From: an uncultured Lactobacillus sp. | GTDB lineage: Bacteria; Bacillota; Bacilli; Lactobacillales; Lactobacillaceae | Length of the DNA stretch: 64,000 bases | NCBI GenBank assembly: GCA_947565635.1 | Contig: CANOGU010000012.1 | Span: 1 to 64,000, forward strand | Direction of reading: 5' to 3' | Part shown: in pieces, positions 30,825 through 38,624 of the stretch | How the letters are laid out: every line of letters begins with the position of its first letter | How positions within the stretch are numbered: the stretch's first letter is position 1 | Notes under the pieces: model-generated | Seen by the model: only the letters and a program-made list of their open reading frames with translations | The model's database searches: none | What the model was told of the DNA's origin: nothing | Made by a program: the position numbers and the translations under genes

Positions 30825-31237
30825 TTTTGAATAGAATAAAAGGCTTTACTTTAATTGAAACCATAATTACATTGACTGTTACTTGCTTACTCGTATTGAT
30901 GCCCACACTTTATGTGAAAAATATTAAGGAACAGATGATATTAGATAATTCAACGAGACAAATAAAATCAACAATTAACAAATATATGCATTTGGCAACT
31001 GTAGAAAAAAAGAACTATATATTTTTGTATTTTGATAATAATTCGTCAATAGAAATAAAGGGTTCAGATAGAGCATCAAAAATTTATTTGGACCGTCATG
31101 TAAAAGTATATAATCTAGACAATTTATATATTAATAACCACGGAAGAGTTTCACCAAGGACAATCACAGTAAGAAATGGCAATAAGGAAAAGAAAATAAA
31201 ATTACAAATGGCATGGGGAAGAATGATTGAAGAATAA
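30821..31237 (+). CDS. comGD: Competence minor pseudopilin ComGD
   Basis: 138 residues with the type IV pilin leader IKG-FTLIETIITLTVTCLL and a short mature domain with several beta strands. Position second among the pilin genes matches ComGD. It overlaps both neighbours (comGC by 4, comGE by 11 bases). Confidence 0.88.
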   Translation: MILNRIKGFTLIETIITLTVTCLLVLMPTLYVKNIKEQMILDNSTRQIKSTINKYMHLATVEKKNYIFLYFDNNSSIEIKGSDRASKIYLDRHVKVYNLDNLYINNHGRVSPRTITVRNGNKEKKIKLQMAWGRMIEE

Positions 31238-31445
31238 GAGAGTAAAGGGCTTTATTTTATGGGAAGCTTGTGTTGGATTTACAATTGCTTGTTTAGGGGT
31301 GATCCTTTTAGGGATGACCATTAGACAAAATAGGCATACTGAACAGCAAGTTGAGAAACGTGTAGATAAGGCATATGCGGAATATATTTTTCGTCATAGT
31401 GATAAAAAGACACTTTTGGTTCATGATCGACTTTATTATAGGTAA
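31227..31445 (+). CDS. comGE: Competence minor pseudopilin ComGE-like
   Basis: Only 72 residues. The leader VKG-FILWEACVGFTIACLGV has the pilin pattern with Glu at position 5 of the mature form, then about 45 residues outside the membrane helix. Named by position and pilin signature; ComGE proteins are poorly conserved and variable in length. Confidence 0.75.
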   Translation: MKNKRVKGFILWEACVGFTIACLGVILLGMTIRQNRHTEQQVEKRVDKAYAEYIFRHSDKKTLLVHDRLYYR

Positions 31446-31450
31446 AAGTA

Positions 31451-31963
31451 ATGAAGAAAATAAAAGGATTTACTTTATTAGAAGCAGTTTTTGCGATTGC
31501 AGTAACTATAGCTTGCGTTCAAATATTGTTTGGACTTGTAAGTACATTAAGAAAAATTAATCATCAAAAAAGTGGTGTAAATGAAATAACTTATAGTTAT
31601 GTGCAAGTAAATAATTTCTTAAAAGAAAGTGGTCATGTTGAAGTAAGCAGAACTGGATCAGATCCTACTAAAGTGCTGCTAAAGAAGTTATCAAATAAGA
31701 AGAAAAAGAATGGGGATCCGATTTATGATGTTTATGCAATCGATGTAAGTCCGAATGATACTTTAAGAATGAGGACAGATGAGGGTGGACATATGCCTCT
31801 ACTTTTTAAAGTAAAAAGAATAAAGTGTTCCACTACAGATGATTCTTTTACAATTTTAGTAACTGAAAATGATGGTAGACAGAGCGAAATGTTCTTTAAG
31901 ACGAATTTACCAAAAGAGAAGAAAGAATTAAAAAATGATAAAAAGGAAAGCAAGAAGAGTTAA
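31451..31963 (+). CDS. comGF: Competence minor pseudopilin ComGF-like
   Basis: 170 residues. The leader IKG-FTLLEAVFAIAVTIACVQ is a prepilin site, followed by a domain of ComGF type and a long Lys-rich tail (about 150-170). It overlaps the tiny comGG-like gene by 29 bases. Confidence 0.82.
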   Translation: MKKIKGFTLLEAVFAIAVTIACVQILFGLVSTLRKINHQKSGVNEITYSYVQVNNFLKESGHVEVSRTGSDPTKVLLKKLSNKKKKNGDPIYDVYAIDVSPNDTLRMRTDEGGHMPLLFKVKRIKCSTTDDSFTILVTENDGRQSEMFFKTNLPKEKKELKNDKKESKKS

Positions 31964-32090
31964 TGGAAGTGCTTTGATAAGTAGTATTTTGCTAATTAAT
32001 ATCTGTATAGCCTTTGTGATAGGATATCAGCAAATTTTCGCTGAAAATATGGAAAGTAACATAGCTTTAATAAATTATTTTTCTAAGTAA
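31935..32090 (+). CDS. comGG: ComGG-like small membrane protein
   Basis: A 51-residue gene missed by length cut-offs. It starts at ATG 31935 within the comGF end and encodes a basic leader (MIKRKARRVNG) followed by a hydrophobic helix SALISSILLINICIAFVIGY and a short tail. Position and overlap match the last pilin-like gene of comG; ComGG proteins lack the strict peptidase motif. Called by context more than by similarity. Confidence 0.65.
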   Translation: MIKRKARRVNGSALISSILLINICIAFVIGYQQIFAENMESNIALINYFSK

Positions 32091-32159
32091 TAATGATCGC
32101 TTGCCAGTCTTTAAGGATACCTATAAAATATTAGAAGGAATATAAAAGAAGGAAGAAAA

Positions 32160-33161
32160 ATGCAAAAAGTAGAAGAATTGTATCCGAAATTTCAGACAGC
32201 AGTCGAGCATTTGCAAAAAGCGTTAAATGTTTCTTTCTCATCTGCACTAACAGAGACTTTTGATAATTTAGAAAATGGAAAAATCAAAGTTGAGTCAGGT
32301 GCTCCTGATAAGGAAACTGTCGCTAAGTTGACTGAAGAATATCGTCAATTGAATTATGAGAATTTACCACGATCCTTAAAGGTGCAGGTATTCACCTTAT
32401 TAACTTTAAAAGCTATTGCTCAAGACGCTAGTGATTATAATTTAATGCCAACCCCTTCAGTAATTGCTACAGTAATTGCTTTAATTTGGCAAAAAATTGT
32501 CCCAGCTGGAGAAAAGACAGTGGTTGATCCCGCTATTGGAACAGGAAATTTGCTTTATTCGATTATTAGACAATTAATTCAAGAAAATCACTCGCAAAAC
32601 AATTACCATTTGATTGGAATTGATAATGATGAATCGTTATTAGATTTAGCAGATATTGGTGCTCATCTTGAAGATTTGAAAATTGATTTATATTGTCAAG
32701 ATGCGTTAGATCCATGGATGATTCAAAAAGCTGATGTGATAGTAAGTGACATACCAGTTGGTTACTATCCACTAGATAACAATGCTCAACGTTTTGAAAA
32801 TCATGCTAAAGAGGGACATTCTTTTGCTCATACTTTGTTTATTGAACAAATTGTGAATAATCTTAAGCGTGACGGATTTGCATTTTTAGTAGTACCAAAG
32901 TTATTATTTACAGGTAAGGGATCAACTGAATTTATGACTTGGTTAGCTAAAAAAGTAAATATTCAAACAATTGTTGATTTGCCTGATGATATGTTTTCAA
33001 GTAAAGTTCAGCAAAAATCAATTTTAGTTTTCCAAAATCATGGTGAAAAAGCTGTAGAGCGTGAAGTATTGGTAGCTAAGTTAGATTCTTTAAAGAAACC
33101 AGATTCTCTAGTAGCATTTAATATGAAATTAAATGACTGGTATCAAAACGATAAAAAATAA
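32160..33161 (+). CDS. YtxK-like adenine-type methyltransferase
   Basis: SAM-dependent methyltransferase of the N6-adenine DNA methylase fold, 333 residues. Motif I is VVDPAIGTGNLLYSII at about 120-135 and the catalytic-type motif IV is SDIPVGYYP (about 195), a variant of NPPY in which DIP replaces NPP. YtxK homologues sit between comG and ackA in many Firmicutes and are not part of restriction systems; the target is unknown. AAGGAAG precedes the ATG. Confidence 0.88.
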   Translation: MQKVEELYPKFQTAVEHLQKALNVSFSSALTETFDNLENGKIKVESGAPDKETVAKLTEEYRQLNYENLPRSLKVQVFTLLTLKAIAQDASDYNLMPTPSVIATVIALIWQKIVPAGEKTVVDPAIGTGNLLYSIIRQLIQENHSQNNYHLIGIDNDESLLDLADIGAHLEDLKIDLYCQDALDPWMIQKADVIVSDIPVGYYPLDNNAQRFENHAKEGHSFAHTLFIEQIVNNLKRDGFAFLVVPKLLFTGKGSTEFMTWLAKKVNIQTIVDLPDDMFSSKVQQKSILVFQNHGEKAVEREVLVAKLDSLKKPDSLVAFNMKLNDWYQNDKK

Positions 33162-33181
33162 TTTATATAGAGGTATATAAA

Positions 33182-34381
33182 ATGAAAAAAGTTTTAGCAG
33201 TAAACTCAGGTAGCTCATCATTTAAGTACAAATTGTTCTCTCTTGATAATGAAGAAGTAATTGCATCTGGTATGGCTGACCGAGTTGGTTTACCAGGGTC
33301 AGTATTTACAATGACACTAGCAGACGGTAGTCAACATGATGAAGAAAATGATATTGCTACTCAGGAAGAAGCTGTTCAAAAGCTACTTAATTGGCTTAAA
33401 GAATATAACGTTATTGATTCTTTAGATGATATAGCTGGTGTGGGTCACCGTGTTGTTGCTGGTGGTGAGGAATTTACTGACAGTACTATTATTACTAAGG
33501 ATAATCTTTGGAAGATTTATAACATTAGCGATTATGCACCTTTACATAACCCAGCTGAAGCTGATGGAATCTATGCTTTTATGAAAGTTTTACCAAATGT
33601 ACCAGAAGTTGCTGTTTTTGATACTTCTTTCCACCAAACTTTAGATCCAGTTCAATATTTATATTCAGTACCTTATAAATACTATGAAAAATTCCGTGCT
33701 AGAAAATATGGTGCTCACGGAACTTCTGCACGTTATGTTTCTCGTCGTACAGCAGATCTTTTAAATAAGCCTGTAGAAGATTTAAAGATGGTTATTTGCC
33801 ATTTAGGAAGTGGTGCATCAGTTACTGCAATCAAAGATGGGAAATCTTTTGATACTTCTATGGGATTCAGTCCTGTTGCAGGTATTACAATGAGTACTCG
33901 AAGTGGTGACGTTGATCCATCTCTTCTTCAATTTATTATGAAGAAGGGTGATATTGGTAGCTTTAACGAAGTTATTAAAATGCTTAACACCGAATCTGGT
34001 TTACTTGGTCTTTCAGGTGTTTCACCAGATATGAGAGATATTGAAAAAGCTATTAAGAATGGTGATCAACAAGCTAAGCTTACTAAGGATATTTTCATTA
34101 ATAGAATTGTTCGTTATATTGGGGCTTATATGACTGAGATGGGCGGATTAGACGTTTTGGTCTTTACTGCCGGAATTGGTGAACATGATGCAAGTGTTAG
34201 AAAGCAAATTATGGATGGTCTTACTTGGCTTGGACTTAAATATGATGAAGACGCTAATAAAGCTAACCGTGAAGGGAAAATTACTACACCAGATTCAAAA
34301 ATTGATGCAATGATTGTTCCAACCAATGAAGAATTAATGATTGCTAGAGATGTTGTACGTTTGGCTAAATTAGATAAGTAA
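33182..34381 (+). CDS. ackA: Acetate kinase
   Basis: Makes acetate and ATP from acetyl phosphate, partner of pta at 10148. The 399 residues include VLAVNSGSSSFKYKLF at the N-terminus, the catalytic Asp in FDTSFHQT (about 147), CHLGSGASVTAI and MGFSPVAGITMSTRSGD, and the C-terminal VFTAGIGEHD. Encoded 20 bases after the methyltransferase gene, as in related genomes. Confidence 0.97.
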   Translation: MKKVLAVNSGSSSFKYKLFSLDNEEVIASGMADRVGLPGSVFTMTLADGSQHDEENDIATQEEAVQKLLNWLKEYNVIDSLDDIAGVGHRVVAGGEEFTDSTIITKDNLWKIYNISDYAPLHNPAEADGIYAFMKVLPNVPEVAVFDTSFHQTLDPVQYLYSVPYKYYEKFRARKYGAHGTSARYVSRRTADLLNKPVEDLKMVICHLGSGASVTAIKDGKSFDTSMGFSPVAGITMSTRSGDVDPSLLQFIMKKGDIGSFNEVIKMLNTESGLLGLSGVSPDMRDIEKAIKNGDQQAKLTKDIFINRIVRYIGAYMTEMGGLDVLVFTAGIGEHDASVRKQIMDGLTWLGLKYDEDANKANREGKITTPDSKIDAMIVPTNEELMIARDVVRLAKLDK

Positions 34382-34437
34382 TAGAGAATAGTAGTTTGTG
34401 GATTTTTAATTGTGAGTGTGATACCATTGAAGCATCT

Positions 34438-34801
34438 GGGGATGTTTTGGGATTCGACAGGCGTAGATTCGCGTTGACTGCGATTCGTAGGTCACGTCTA
34501 CGTTAAAAACGTCACAGTTAAATTATAACTGCAAATAACGAAAATTCTTACGCAGTAGCTGCTTAGTCAGCCTGCGTGATCCAAAGATGGATTGCTCGTG
34601 TCTATCTACGGGTCTTACCATTTAACGAGCTACGTTTAACTACTTACCTTAATAGTTAGAAATAAGATTCTTAGGTTAGTTTTGATAGTTTAGCCCTGTT
34701 ATATGGCGTTTTATCAAAGCGAAATTTAAGTAATGTAACTATGATCGTAGAGGTTAGCGACGAAATACGTTTGGACAGGGGTTCAATTCCCCTCATCTCC
34801 A
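34438..34801 (+). ncRNA. ssrA: Transfer-messenger RNA (tmRNA)
   Basis: Starts GGGGATGTTTTGGGATTCGA and ends GGTTCAATTCCCCTCATCTCC, so the acceptor stem GGGGATG pairs with CATCTCC and the T-arm is complete. The internal reading frame begins at GCA 34531 and ends at TAG 34564, coding ANNENSYAVAA, a standard AA-ended degradation tag. The CCA end is not encoded after A34801. It works with SmpB (6111) to rescue stalled ribosomes. Its 3' end is the phage attachment site. Confidence 0.96.
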
Positions 34802-34803
34802 TA
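34776..34803. other. Probable attL (tmRNA 3' end)
   Basis: The prophage integrase gene faces the tmRNA gene and ends less than 90 bases from it, and no chromosomal gene lies between, so the crossover must fall in the tmRNA 3' end, as with many tmRNA-using tyrosine integrases. The exact core cannot be fixed without attR, which is outside the window. Confidence 0.7.
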
Positions 34804-34812
34804 GATAAGAAT

Positions 34813-34848
34813 AAAAACCGCTCTATATCAACATTTAGAGCGGTTTTT
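34813..34848. terminator. Bidirectional terminator, tmRNA / int
   Basis: AAAAACCGCTCTA and TAGAGCGGTTTTT pair perfectly (13 pairs) around a 10-base loop. It lies inside the prophage border, ends the tmRNA transcript and also the leftward integrase transcript. The phage therefore supplies a terminator to the gene it disrupts. Confidence 0.9.
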
Positions 34849-34886
34849 ATTTGTTTTTGATACAATTTTGATACAATAAACGATTT

Positions 34887-36005
34887 TTAAATATTTAATG
34901 AGTTCATATAACTTCTGATATTTTCCATGCCTTCTTGGGTGGCATGAGTATAATGTTCAGTCATTTCTATACTGTTATGACCCATGACTGCTTCTACGTC
35001 GGTTCTTTCTTGATTTTTGTTAAGAGTAGCATAGGTATGTCTAAAACCGTGTATGGTAATTTTTTTAAGGGATTTATCAGCATTATAAATTGCTTGTAAC
35101 CATCTATCGGGTTTTGAAAGATTAACGTAATTATTACTAATGCCATGAAAAATTATAGGGCAAATAATTTTTTGCTGTTTTCGATATTCTTTAAGAACGC
35201 TAATCATATGTTCAGTAAGTGGAATTGGCCGATTTGAAGTTAAACTTTTAGGTGTTTGAACAATTAATTTATTATCTATTCCTAAAGCTAAAGTTTTTGT
35301 GATGGAAACAGTTTTGGCTTCCCAGTCAATATCGGACCAAGTTAAAGCTAATGCTTCGGATTTTCTAATTCCTGAAGTAGCTAGCAAGAGAAAATAAGTA
35401 TAGCTACGATAATTTTGTTTTTTTGCAACTTTTAAAAATTGCTTTAATTGATCTAATGTATAGAAATTTTTTTGAATATTTCTACGACGTCTTTTTGTCT
35501 TTCGAGGAATAATAACTGCATTAACTGGATTATATATTTTTTGACAGTATCTTAGTGCGGCCCCATAATCATAAATTTGACTAAATCGATTAATGACTTC
35601 TTTGTACTTAACTAAATTTTTATAAAGTGAGTTAACCCAAGACTGAAATTTGGCAGTATCAATTTGATCTATATAATCATTCCCAAACCATGGCTTGATA
35701 TGCACCTTATAATTAATCGCTGTTTTATTAGCTGTAGATTGTTTAACAGTCTCTTTATAGGCTTCAAACCATACTTTATAAACTTCATCTACTGTATGTT
35801 GTTTAGGCTTAATGTAGCCTTTAACGCCTTTAGCGATAAGTTCATCATAAACTTCCTTAGCTTCATTATAAGTAGCAAATTTTCTTTTAGTGATTTGGAT
35901 AGGTTGCTCGGTTACAGGATCTTTACCTAAATAAGCATGGAACATGTAACGAACATCACCATTTTTTAATTTATATTGTTTTATGTGTTTATCTCTTTTT
36001 GGCAT
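34887..36005 (-). CDS. int: Tyrosine integrase of the prophage
   Basis: 372-residue phage integrase. It has an N-terminal AP2-like/arm-binding region (about 1-60), a SAM-like core-binding domain (about 65-150) and the catalytic domain with Arg in SGIRKSEALALTWSDI (about 213), Lys in the beta hairpin near 240, HGFRHTYATL (His and Arg, about 319), MGHNS (His) and the nucleophile Tyr in TEHYTHAT (about 352). AGGAGGT precedes the ATG. The target is the tmRNA 3' end, judged by position. Confidence 0.96.
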   Translation of the reverse strand: MPKRDKHIKQYKLKNGDVRYMFHAYLGKDPVTEQPIQITKRKFATYNEAKEVYDELIAKGVKGYIKPKQHTVDEVYKVWFEAYKETVKQSTANKTAINYKVHIKPWFGNDYIDQIDTAKFQSWVNSLYKNLVKYKEVINRFSQIYDYGAALRYCQKIYNPVNAVIIPRKTKRRRRNIQKNFYTLDQLKQFLKVAKKQNYRSYTYFLLLATSGIRKSEALALTWSDIDWEAKTVSITKTLALGIDNKLIVQTPKSLTSNRPIPLTEHMISVLKEYRKQQKIICPIIFHGISNNYVNLSKPDRWLQAIYNADKSLKKITIHGFRHTYATLNKNQERTDVEAVMGHNSIEMTEHYTHATQEGMENIRSYMNSLNI

Positions 36006-36020
36006 AATAAAAAACCTCCT

Positions 36021-36166
36021 ATTGTAGCCTAAATAGGAACTCTGCTACAATAAGAGGGCAGAGTCCTAGTTTATGGCTTTGTTAATCGAAAATATTTATG
36101 TTTTGAGCTATTGGCGTAGCTCATTTCCTTATCCCACTGATGTTGGCGCATCGGTGGGATTTTTTG
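36021..36166 (+). ncRNA. Candidate small RNA with twin TTGGCG loops
   Basis: Upstream of int, on the plus strand, are: ATTGTAGC/GCTACAAT (36021-36051) overlapping AGGA-CTCTGC/GCAGAGTCCT (36035-36067), two mutually exclusive hairpins; GAGCTA-TTGGCG-TAGCTC (36105-36122); and ATCCCACTGATG-TTGGCG-CATCGGTGGGAT with a T-run (36131-36166), a strong rightward terminator. The last two share the identical loop. No rightward gene ends here, so the terminator seems to belong to an RNA. No promoter was identified with confidence. A 52-codon frame from ATG 36073 crosses the terminator and is doubtful. Confidence 0.45.
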
Positions 36167-36207
36167 TTTTATCTGGCTTTTATCGTCTTCAAGATATGGG
36201 ACAAAAT

Positions 36208-36534
36208 TTATTTATTATTTTCTTTAAGTAATTTGATTATTTCATCATTTTGCTTAATTAAACGATCATTTTGACGAATCTGCATCCAATTCTGTCGTTC
36301 AAGAACCAATTGTTCAGCATAAATAGTTTTAATGCCTGAATCCTGAAACTGCGAAATAGTTCCTTTAGCTTGACTCATATCAATAATGACATCCATTGGG
36401 ACTTTATTTTCTTCGGCATAAATATCTTTGATTTTATTTTCTTCTAAATATTTATTTCTTTTTTGTTGTTCCTTTATGGCAGTTTCTTCTCTTGCACGTT
36501 TTATACGTTCTTCACGATTTCCAAATAATGACAT
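36208..36534 (-). CDS. Phage coiled-coil protein, unknown
   Basis: 108 residues, not recognised. Highly charged helices at both ends (REERIKRAREETAIKEQQKR at the start; RQNDRLIKQNDEIIKLLKEN at the end) suggest coiled coils around a middle segment VPMDVIIDMSQAKGTISQF. No membrane part. It lies in the leftward lysogeny block between int and the membrane protein, a position often holding genes expressed in the lysogen. Confidence 0.65.
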   Translation of the reverse strand: MSLFGNREERIKRAREETAIKEQQKRNKYLEENKIKDIYAEENKVPMDVIIDMSQAKGTISQFQDSGIKTIYAEQLVLERQNWMQIRQNDRLIKQNDEIIKLLKENNK

Positions 36535-36550
36535 AAAAAATTTCCACCAA

Positions 36551-37354
36551 TTAATAATAAACTATACTTCTTTTTTTCTGTACAATAGTTCTTCCAGTAT
36601 ATAAATGACGACCTTTAGGATTATCACCATGCTTATTATAAATGTAAACATTAGTAATATTTGTTGAAGTATCATCAACTCGTAAAAGGAGTGGGAGATG
36701 GTCACCAGGATTCCATAGAATGTATAGTAAGTCACCATCTTGAGTAGTTTTAAACGCACTTGGATTGTTTTGAATGCTTTCAGATGATTTAGTTCCAAAA
36801 TATTGGGCTGAACTTTTTAGGGAACTTTCTCTACTTTTCGCATTTTTCTTTTTCTGTTGTGCGGCTTTTTCACCTTGTTTTTGAATTTGTGGTGCACCAG
36901 TAGATGCAGCAGTTAATCTTTTATTTTCATCAAAGCCTAAGTCCACTATATCTTTACCATAAGTAAGATTTATAAAACCTCTGTCGTTTTCTTCTTCACT
37001 GGGCTTAACTCGCATAATACTTTTTACTTCATTAAGAGACATACCGTACTTTAATTTTTTTGCTCGTGATAACAGAGTCTCTTTTGAAACAACGTATTTA
37101 TCATCTTGCTTAGATGAATTTGCTTTTTTCTTTTTTTCGGTTTTCTTTTTATTATCAGCTTTTTCCTGTCGCTCTTCTTTAGTAACTTCTTGTTTATATT
37201 CAGGTGTTAAAGTCATTAAACCTGTGAAAACTACAGTCGCTATTACAGAAGCAATTACTAATTTTTTATTATGTCTTTTCAACCAAAAGTAAAATATGCT
37301 TCCAAAGGATAGAACTATTAAAAGTGAAAGTAATGGCCCCATTTTATCCTCCAT
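36551..37354 (-). CDS. Membrane-anchored BamE-like prophage protein
   Basis: 267 residues. Two membrane segments at the N-terminus (about 6-24 and 30-48), a Lys-rich linker (about 60-90), then a small domain LSRAKKLKYGMSLNEVKSIM (about 95-114) with GxxxxEV, the pattern of BamE/SmpA- and DUF3862-like folds, a second Lys-rich linker, and a C-terminal domain with DGDLLYILWNPGDHLPLLLR. It is expressed with the repressor block, as are superinfection-exclusion proteins of Lactobacillales phages such as Ltp of TP-J34, which is also an anchored outside protein. The function is inference from position and layout. Confidence 0.6.
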   Translation of the reverse strand: MEDKMGPLLSLLIVLSFGSIFYFWLKRHNKKLVIASVIATVVFTGLMTLTPEYKQEVTKEERQEKADNKKKTEKKKKANSSKQDDKYVVSKETLLSRAKKLKYGMSLNEVKSIMRVKPSEEENDRGFINLTYGKDIVDLGFDENKRLTAASTGAPQIQKQGEKAAQQKKKNAKSRESSLKSSAQYFGTKSSESIQNNPSAFKTTQDGDLLYILWNPGDHLPLLLRVDDTSTNITNVYIYNKHGDNPKGRHLYTGRTIVQKKRSIVYY

Positions 37355-37399
37355 ACTTATATATTTTTTTAGTTTAACGTCATTGCGGACAATTATTGC

Positions 37400-37804
37400 T
37401 TATAGCGATTTTAAATATTGAATAGTCCAATCTTTATAAGAGGGTGGAATACAGTAATAATACATAAAATTATCTACATTCCATTCTTCTTTAGGAATAT
37501 CCTCAAAATAATAATTGGCAAGAATTTTAATACCTGTTTTATGCGCATTTACTTCTATAGGGGATGAACTACTATCACCACAATAATAAAACTTACCTTT
37601 GTCTCCATTAAAAATATGGCCAATTTCATGAGCTATTTCTAACGGTAAACCTTCTTCGTCATTATTAAGATTAATGACCATTTTTCGGTTAGTAGTATTG
37701 CAACAAGAAGGGGTGCCAGGATGAAGTAAGTGAGTAGCTTCAAATTGAATATTGTGAGCCATCGCAAAATTAAATAAATAAGTAACTGTTAAATTATTCA
37801 TCAT
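37400..37804 (-). CDS. ImmA/IrrE-type metallopeptidase
   Basis: 134 residues with the zinc motif LEIAHEIGHIFNGDKG (HExxH at about 59-63) and a downstream acidic residue in SPIEVNAHKTGIK (about 84) as third ligand. Such proteins cleave or release the partner XRE repressor on DNA damage (ImmA-ImmR of ICEBs1). Its start overlaps the end of the repressor gene by 11 bases, the expected pairing. Confidence 0.88.
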   Translation of the reverse strand: MMNNLTVTYLFNFAMAHNIQFEATHLLHPGTPSCCNTTNRKMVINLNNDEEGLPLEIAHEIGHIFNGDKGKFYYCGDSSSSPIEVNAHKTGIKILANYYFEDIPKEEWNVDNFMYYYCIPPSYKDWTIQYLKSL

Positions 37805-38123
37805 CGTTTTTAAGCAACCTTCTTATAATCTTTAAGTCTTCTGGAGGGATAGGCCTGCCTTGGAAAGTAAAAATAGTGTCATCATCATCTAAATCAGCTT
37901 GAGATTTATTATTAGATGAAGGATTATGATCATCTGTTAATCCTTTTAAATAGTCTGTAGTAGTATTTAACACTTTGGCTACTGCTGCCAGAGCGTCTGA
38001 ACCTGGCTTATTAGTTTTCCATTTGTAAATAGAATTGGTTCCTAATTTTGCCTTATCATTTACCTCACGAAGAGACATTTTCTTTATTTTTGCTAATTTT
38101 TTAGTTCTGTCAAATTCAATCAT
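37794..38123 (-). CDS. CI-like XRE repressor
   Basis: Lysogeny repressor, 109 residues from ATG 38123, which follows GGAG; an in-frame TTG 27 bases upstream lacks a site. The helix-turn-helix is at about residues 10-60 (MSLREVNDKAKLGTNSIYKW; LAAVAKVLNTTTDYLKGL). The C-terminal half is acidic and short with no LexA-like protease domain, so cleavage by the ImmA/IrrE protein encoded next is the likely induction route. It should bind the ATTTAGAA half-sites in the divergent region. Confidence 0.9.
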   Translation of the reverse strand: MIEFDRTKKLAKIKKMSLREVNDKAKLGTNSIYKWKTNKPGSDALAAVAKVLNTTTDYLKGLTDDHNPSSNNKSQADLDDDDTIFTFQGRPIPPEDLKIIRRLLKNDDE

Positions 38124-38154
38124 ATCAAGGGTTTCTCCAATCCTTGACAAAATT

Positions 38155-38370
38155 ATTTAGAAAATATTCTAAATATGTGTTGACTATTTAGAATATTTAG
38201 GCAATAATAGTTTTGTCAACAAGTTACGAAACATTTTTAAAAACAAGTTTATAAATATAATAAATAGCATTTTTCAAGTATGGGGATACTGTTTAAACGC
38301 TTATTTGTTATACATTGATATTAGTAAATTTTCTAAAATATGTCAATAATTTCTAAACTTTTTTCTAAAT
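38155..38370. promoter_or_regulatory. Divergent operator region, ATTTAGAA half-sites
   Basis: A perfect inverted repeat ATTTAGAA-AATA-TTCTAAAT is at 38155-38174. Further copies: ATTTAGAA at 38186-38193, and TTCTAAA at 38331, 38351 and 38363 in direct order. The first cluster covers the putative promoters; the second lies just before the cro-like gene. This fits cooperative binding by the CI-like and Cro-like proteins. The 287 bases between the two genes hold no further gene. Confidence 0.75.
38180..38208 (+). promoter_or_regulatory. Rightward early promoter (PR-like)
   Basis: TTGACT, 17 bases, AATAAT. A half-site ATTTAGAA lies between the two hexamers, so repressor binding would block polymerase. 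The leftward promoter probably uses TTGACA on the other strand (complement of TGTCAA at 38214-38219). The transcript would have a leader of about 190 bases before the cro-like gene. Confidence 0.6.
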
Positions 38371-38410
38371 AAATTTCGAAACGTTAGACAGAAAGAGAGA
38401 TGAAGAATAT

Positions 38411-38620
38411 ATGCCAATTGAGGAGAGATTAGAAAATGCTAAGAATCAGGTTGAAATGGAAATAAAGACAGCTTTGTTAAGTAAGAACATGACTCAATCT
38501 GAGTTAGCAGACTTGTTAGGAGAAAGTAGAACAAGGATTAATTTGGCTATTAAAGGTAATACTAATCCTAGATCAGTTAAGATTCGAAAGAAGATTTACA
38601 AAGTTTTAGGAATGGAGTGA
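38411..38620 (+). CDS. Cro-like XRE regulator
   Basis: 69-residue helix-turn-helix protein (ALLSKNMTQSELADLLGESR; INLAIKGNTNPRS), first gene of the rightward early block and probable antagonist of the CI-like repressor. ATG follows AGAGAGATG-AAG. Four bases separate it from the excisionase-like gene. Confidence 0.85.
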   Translation: MPIEERLENAKNQVEMEIKTALLSKNMTQSELADLLGESRTRINLAIKGNTNPRSVKIRKKIYKVLGME

Positions 38621-38624
38621 TCTC

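Noticed and set aside
32160-33161. Restriction-modification methylase
   Set aside because: The methyltransferase fold is present, but the catalytic motif is SDIPVGYYP rather than NPPY, no specificity or restriction gene is near, and its place between comG and ackA matches the chromosomal YtxK family.
34671-34865. Minus-strand frame reading ...MRGIEPLSKRISSLTS... opposite the ssrA 3' end
   Set aside because: It is the antisense of the tmRNA 3' domain and of the terminator. Such frames are often misannotated as proteins; there is no ribosome binding site and no reason for selection on it.
36073-36231. 52-codon plus-strand frame starting ATG 36073 near int
   Set aside because: It runs through a 12-pair terminator hairpin and into the antisense of the 36208 gene, and has no good ribosome binding site. 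The hairpins explain the sequence better as RNA structure.
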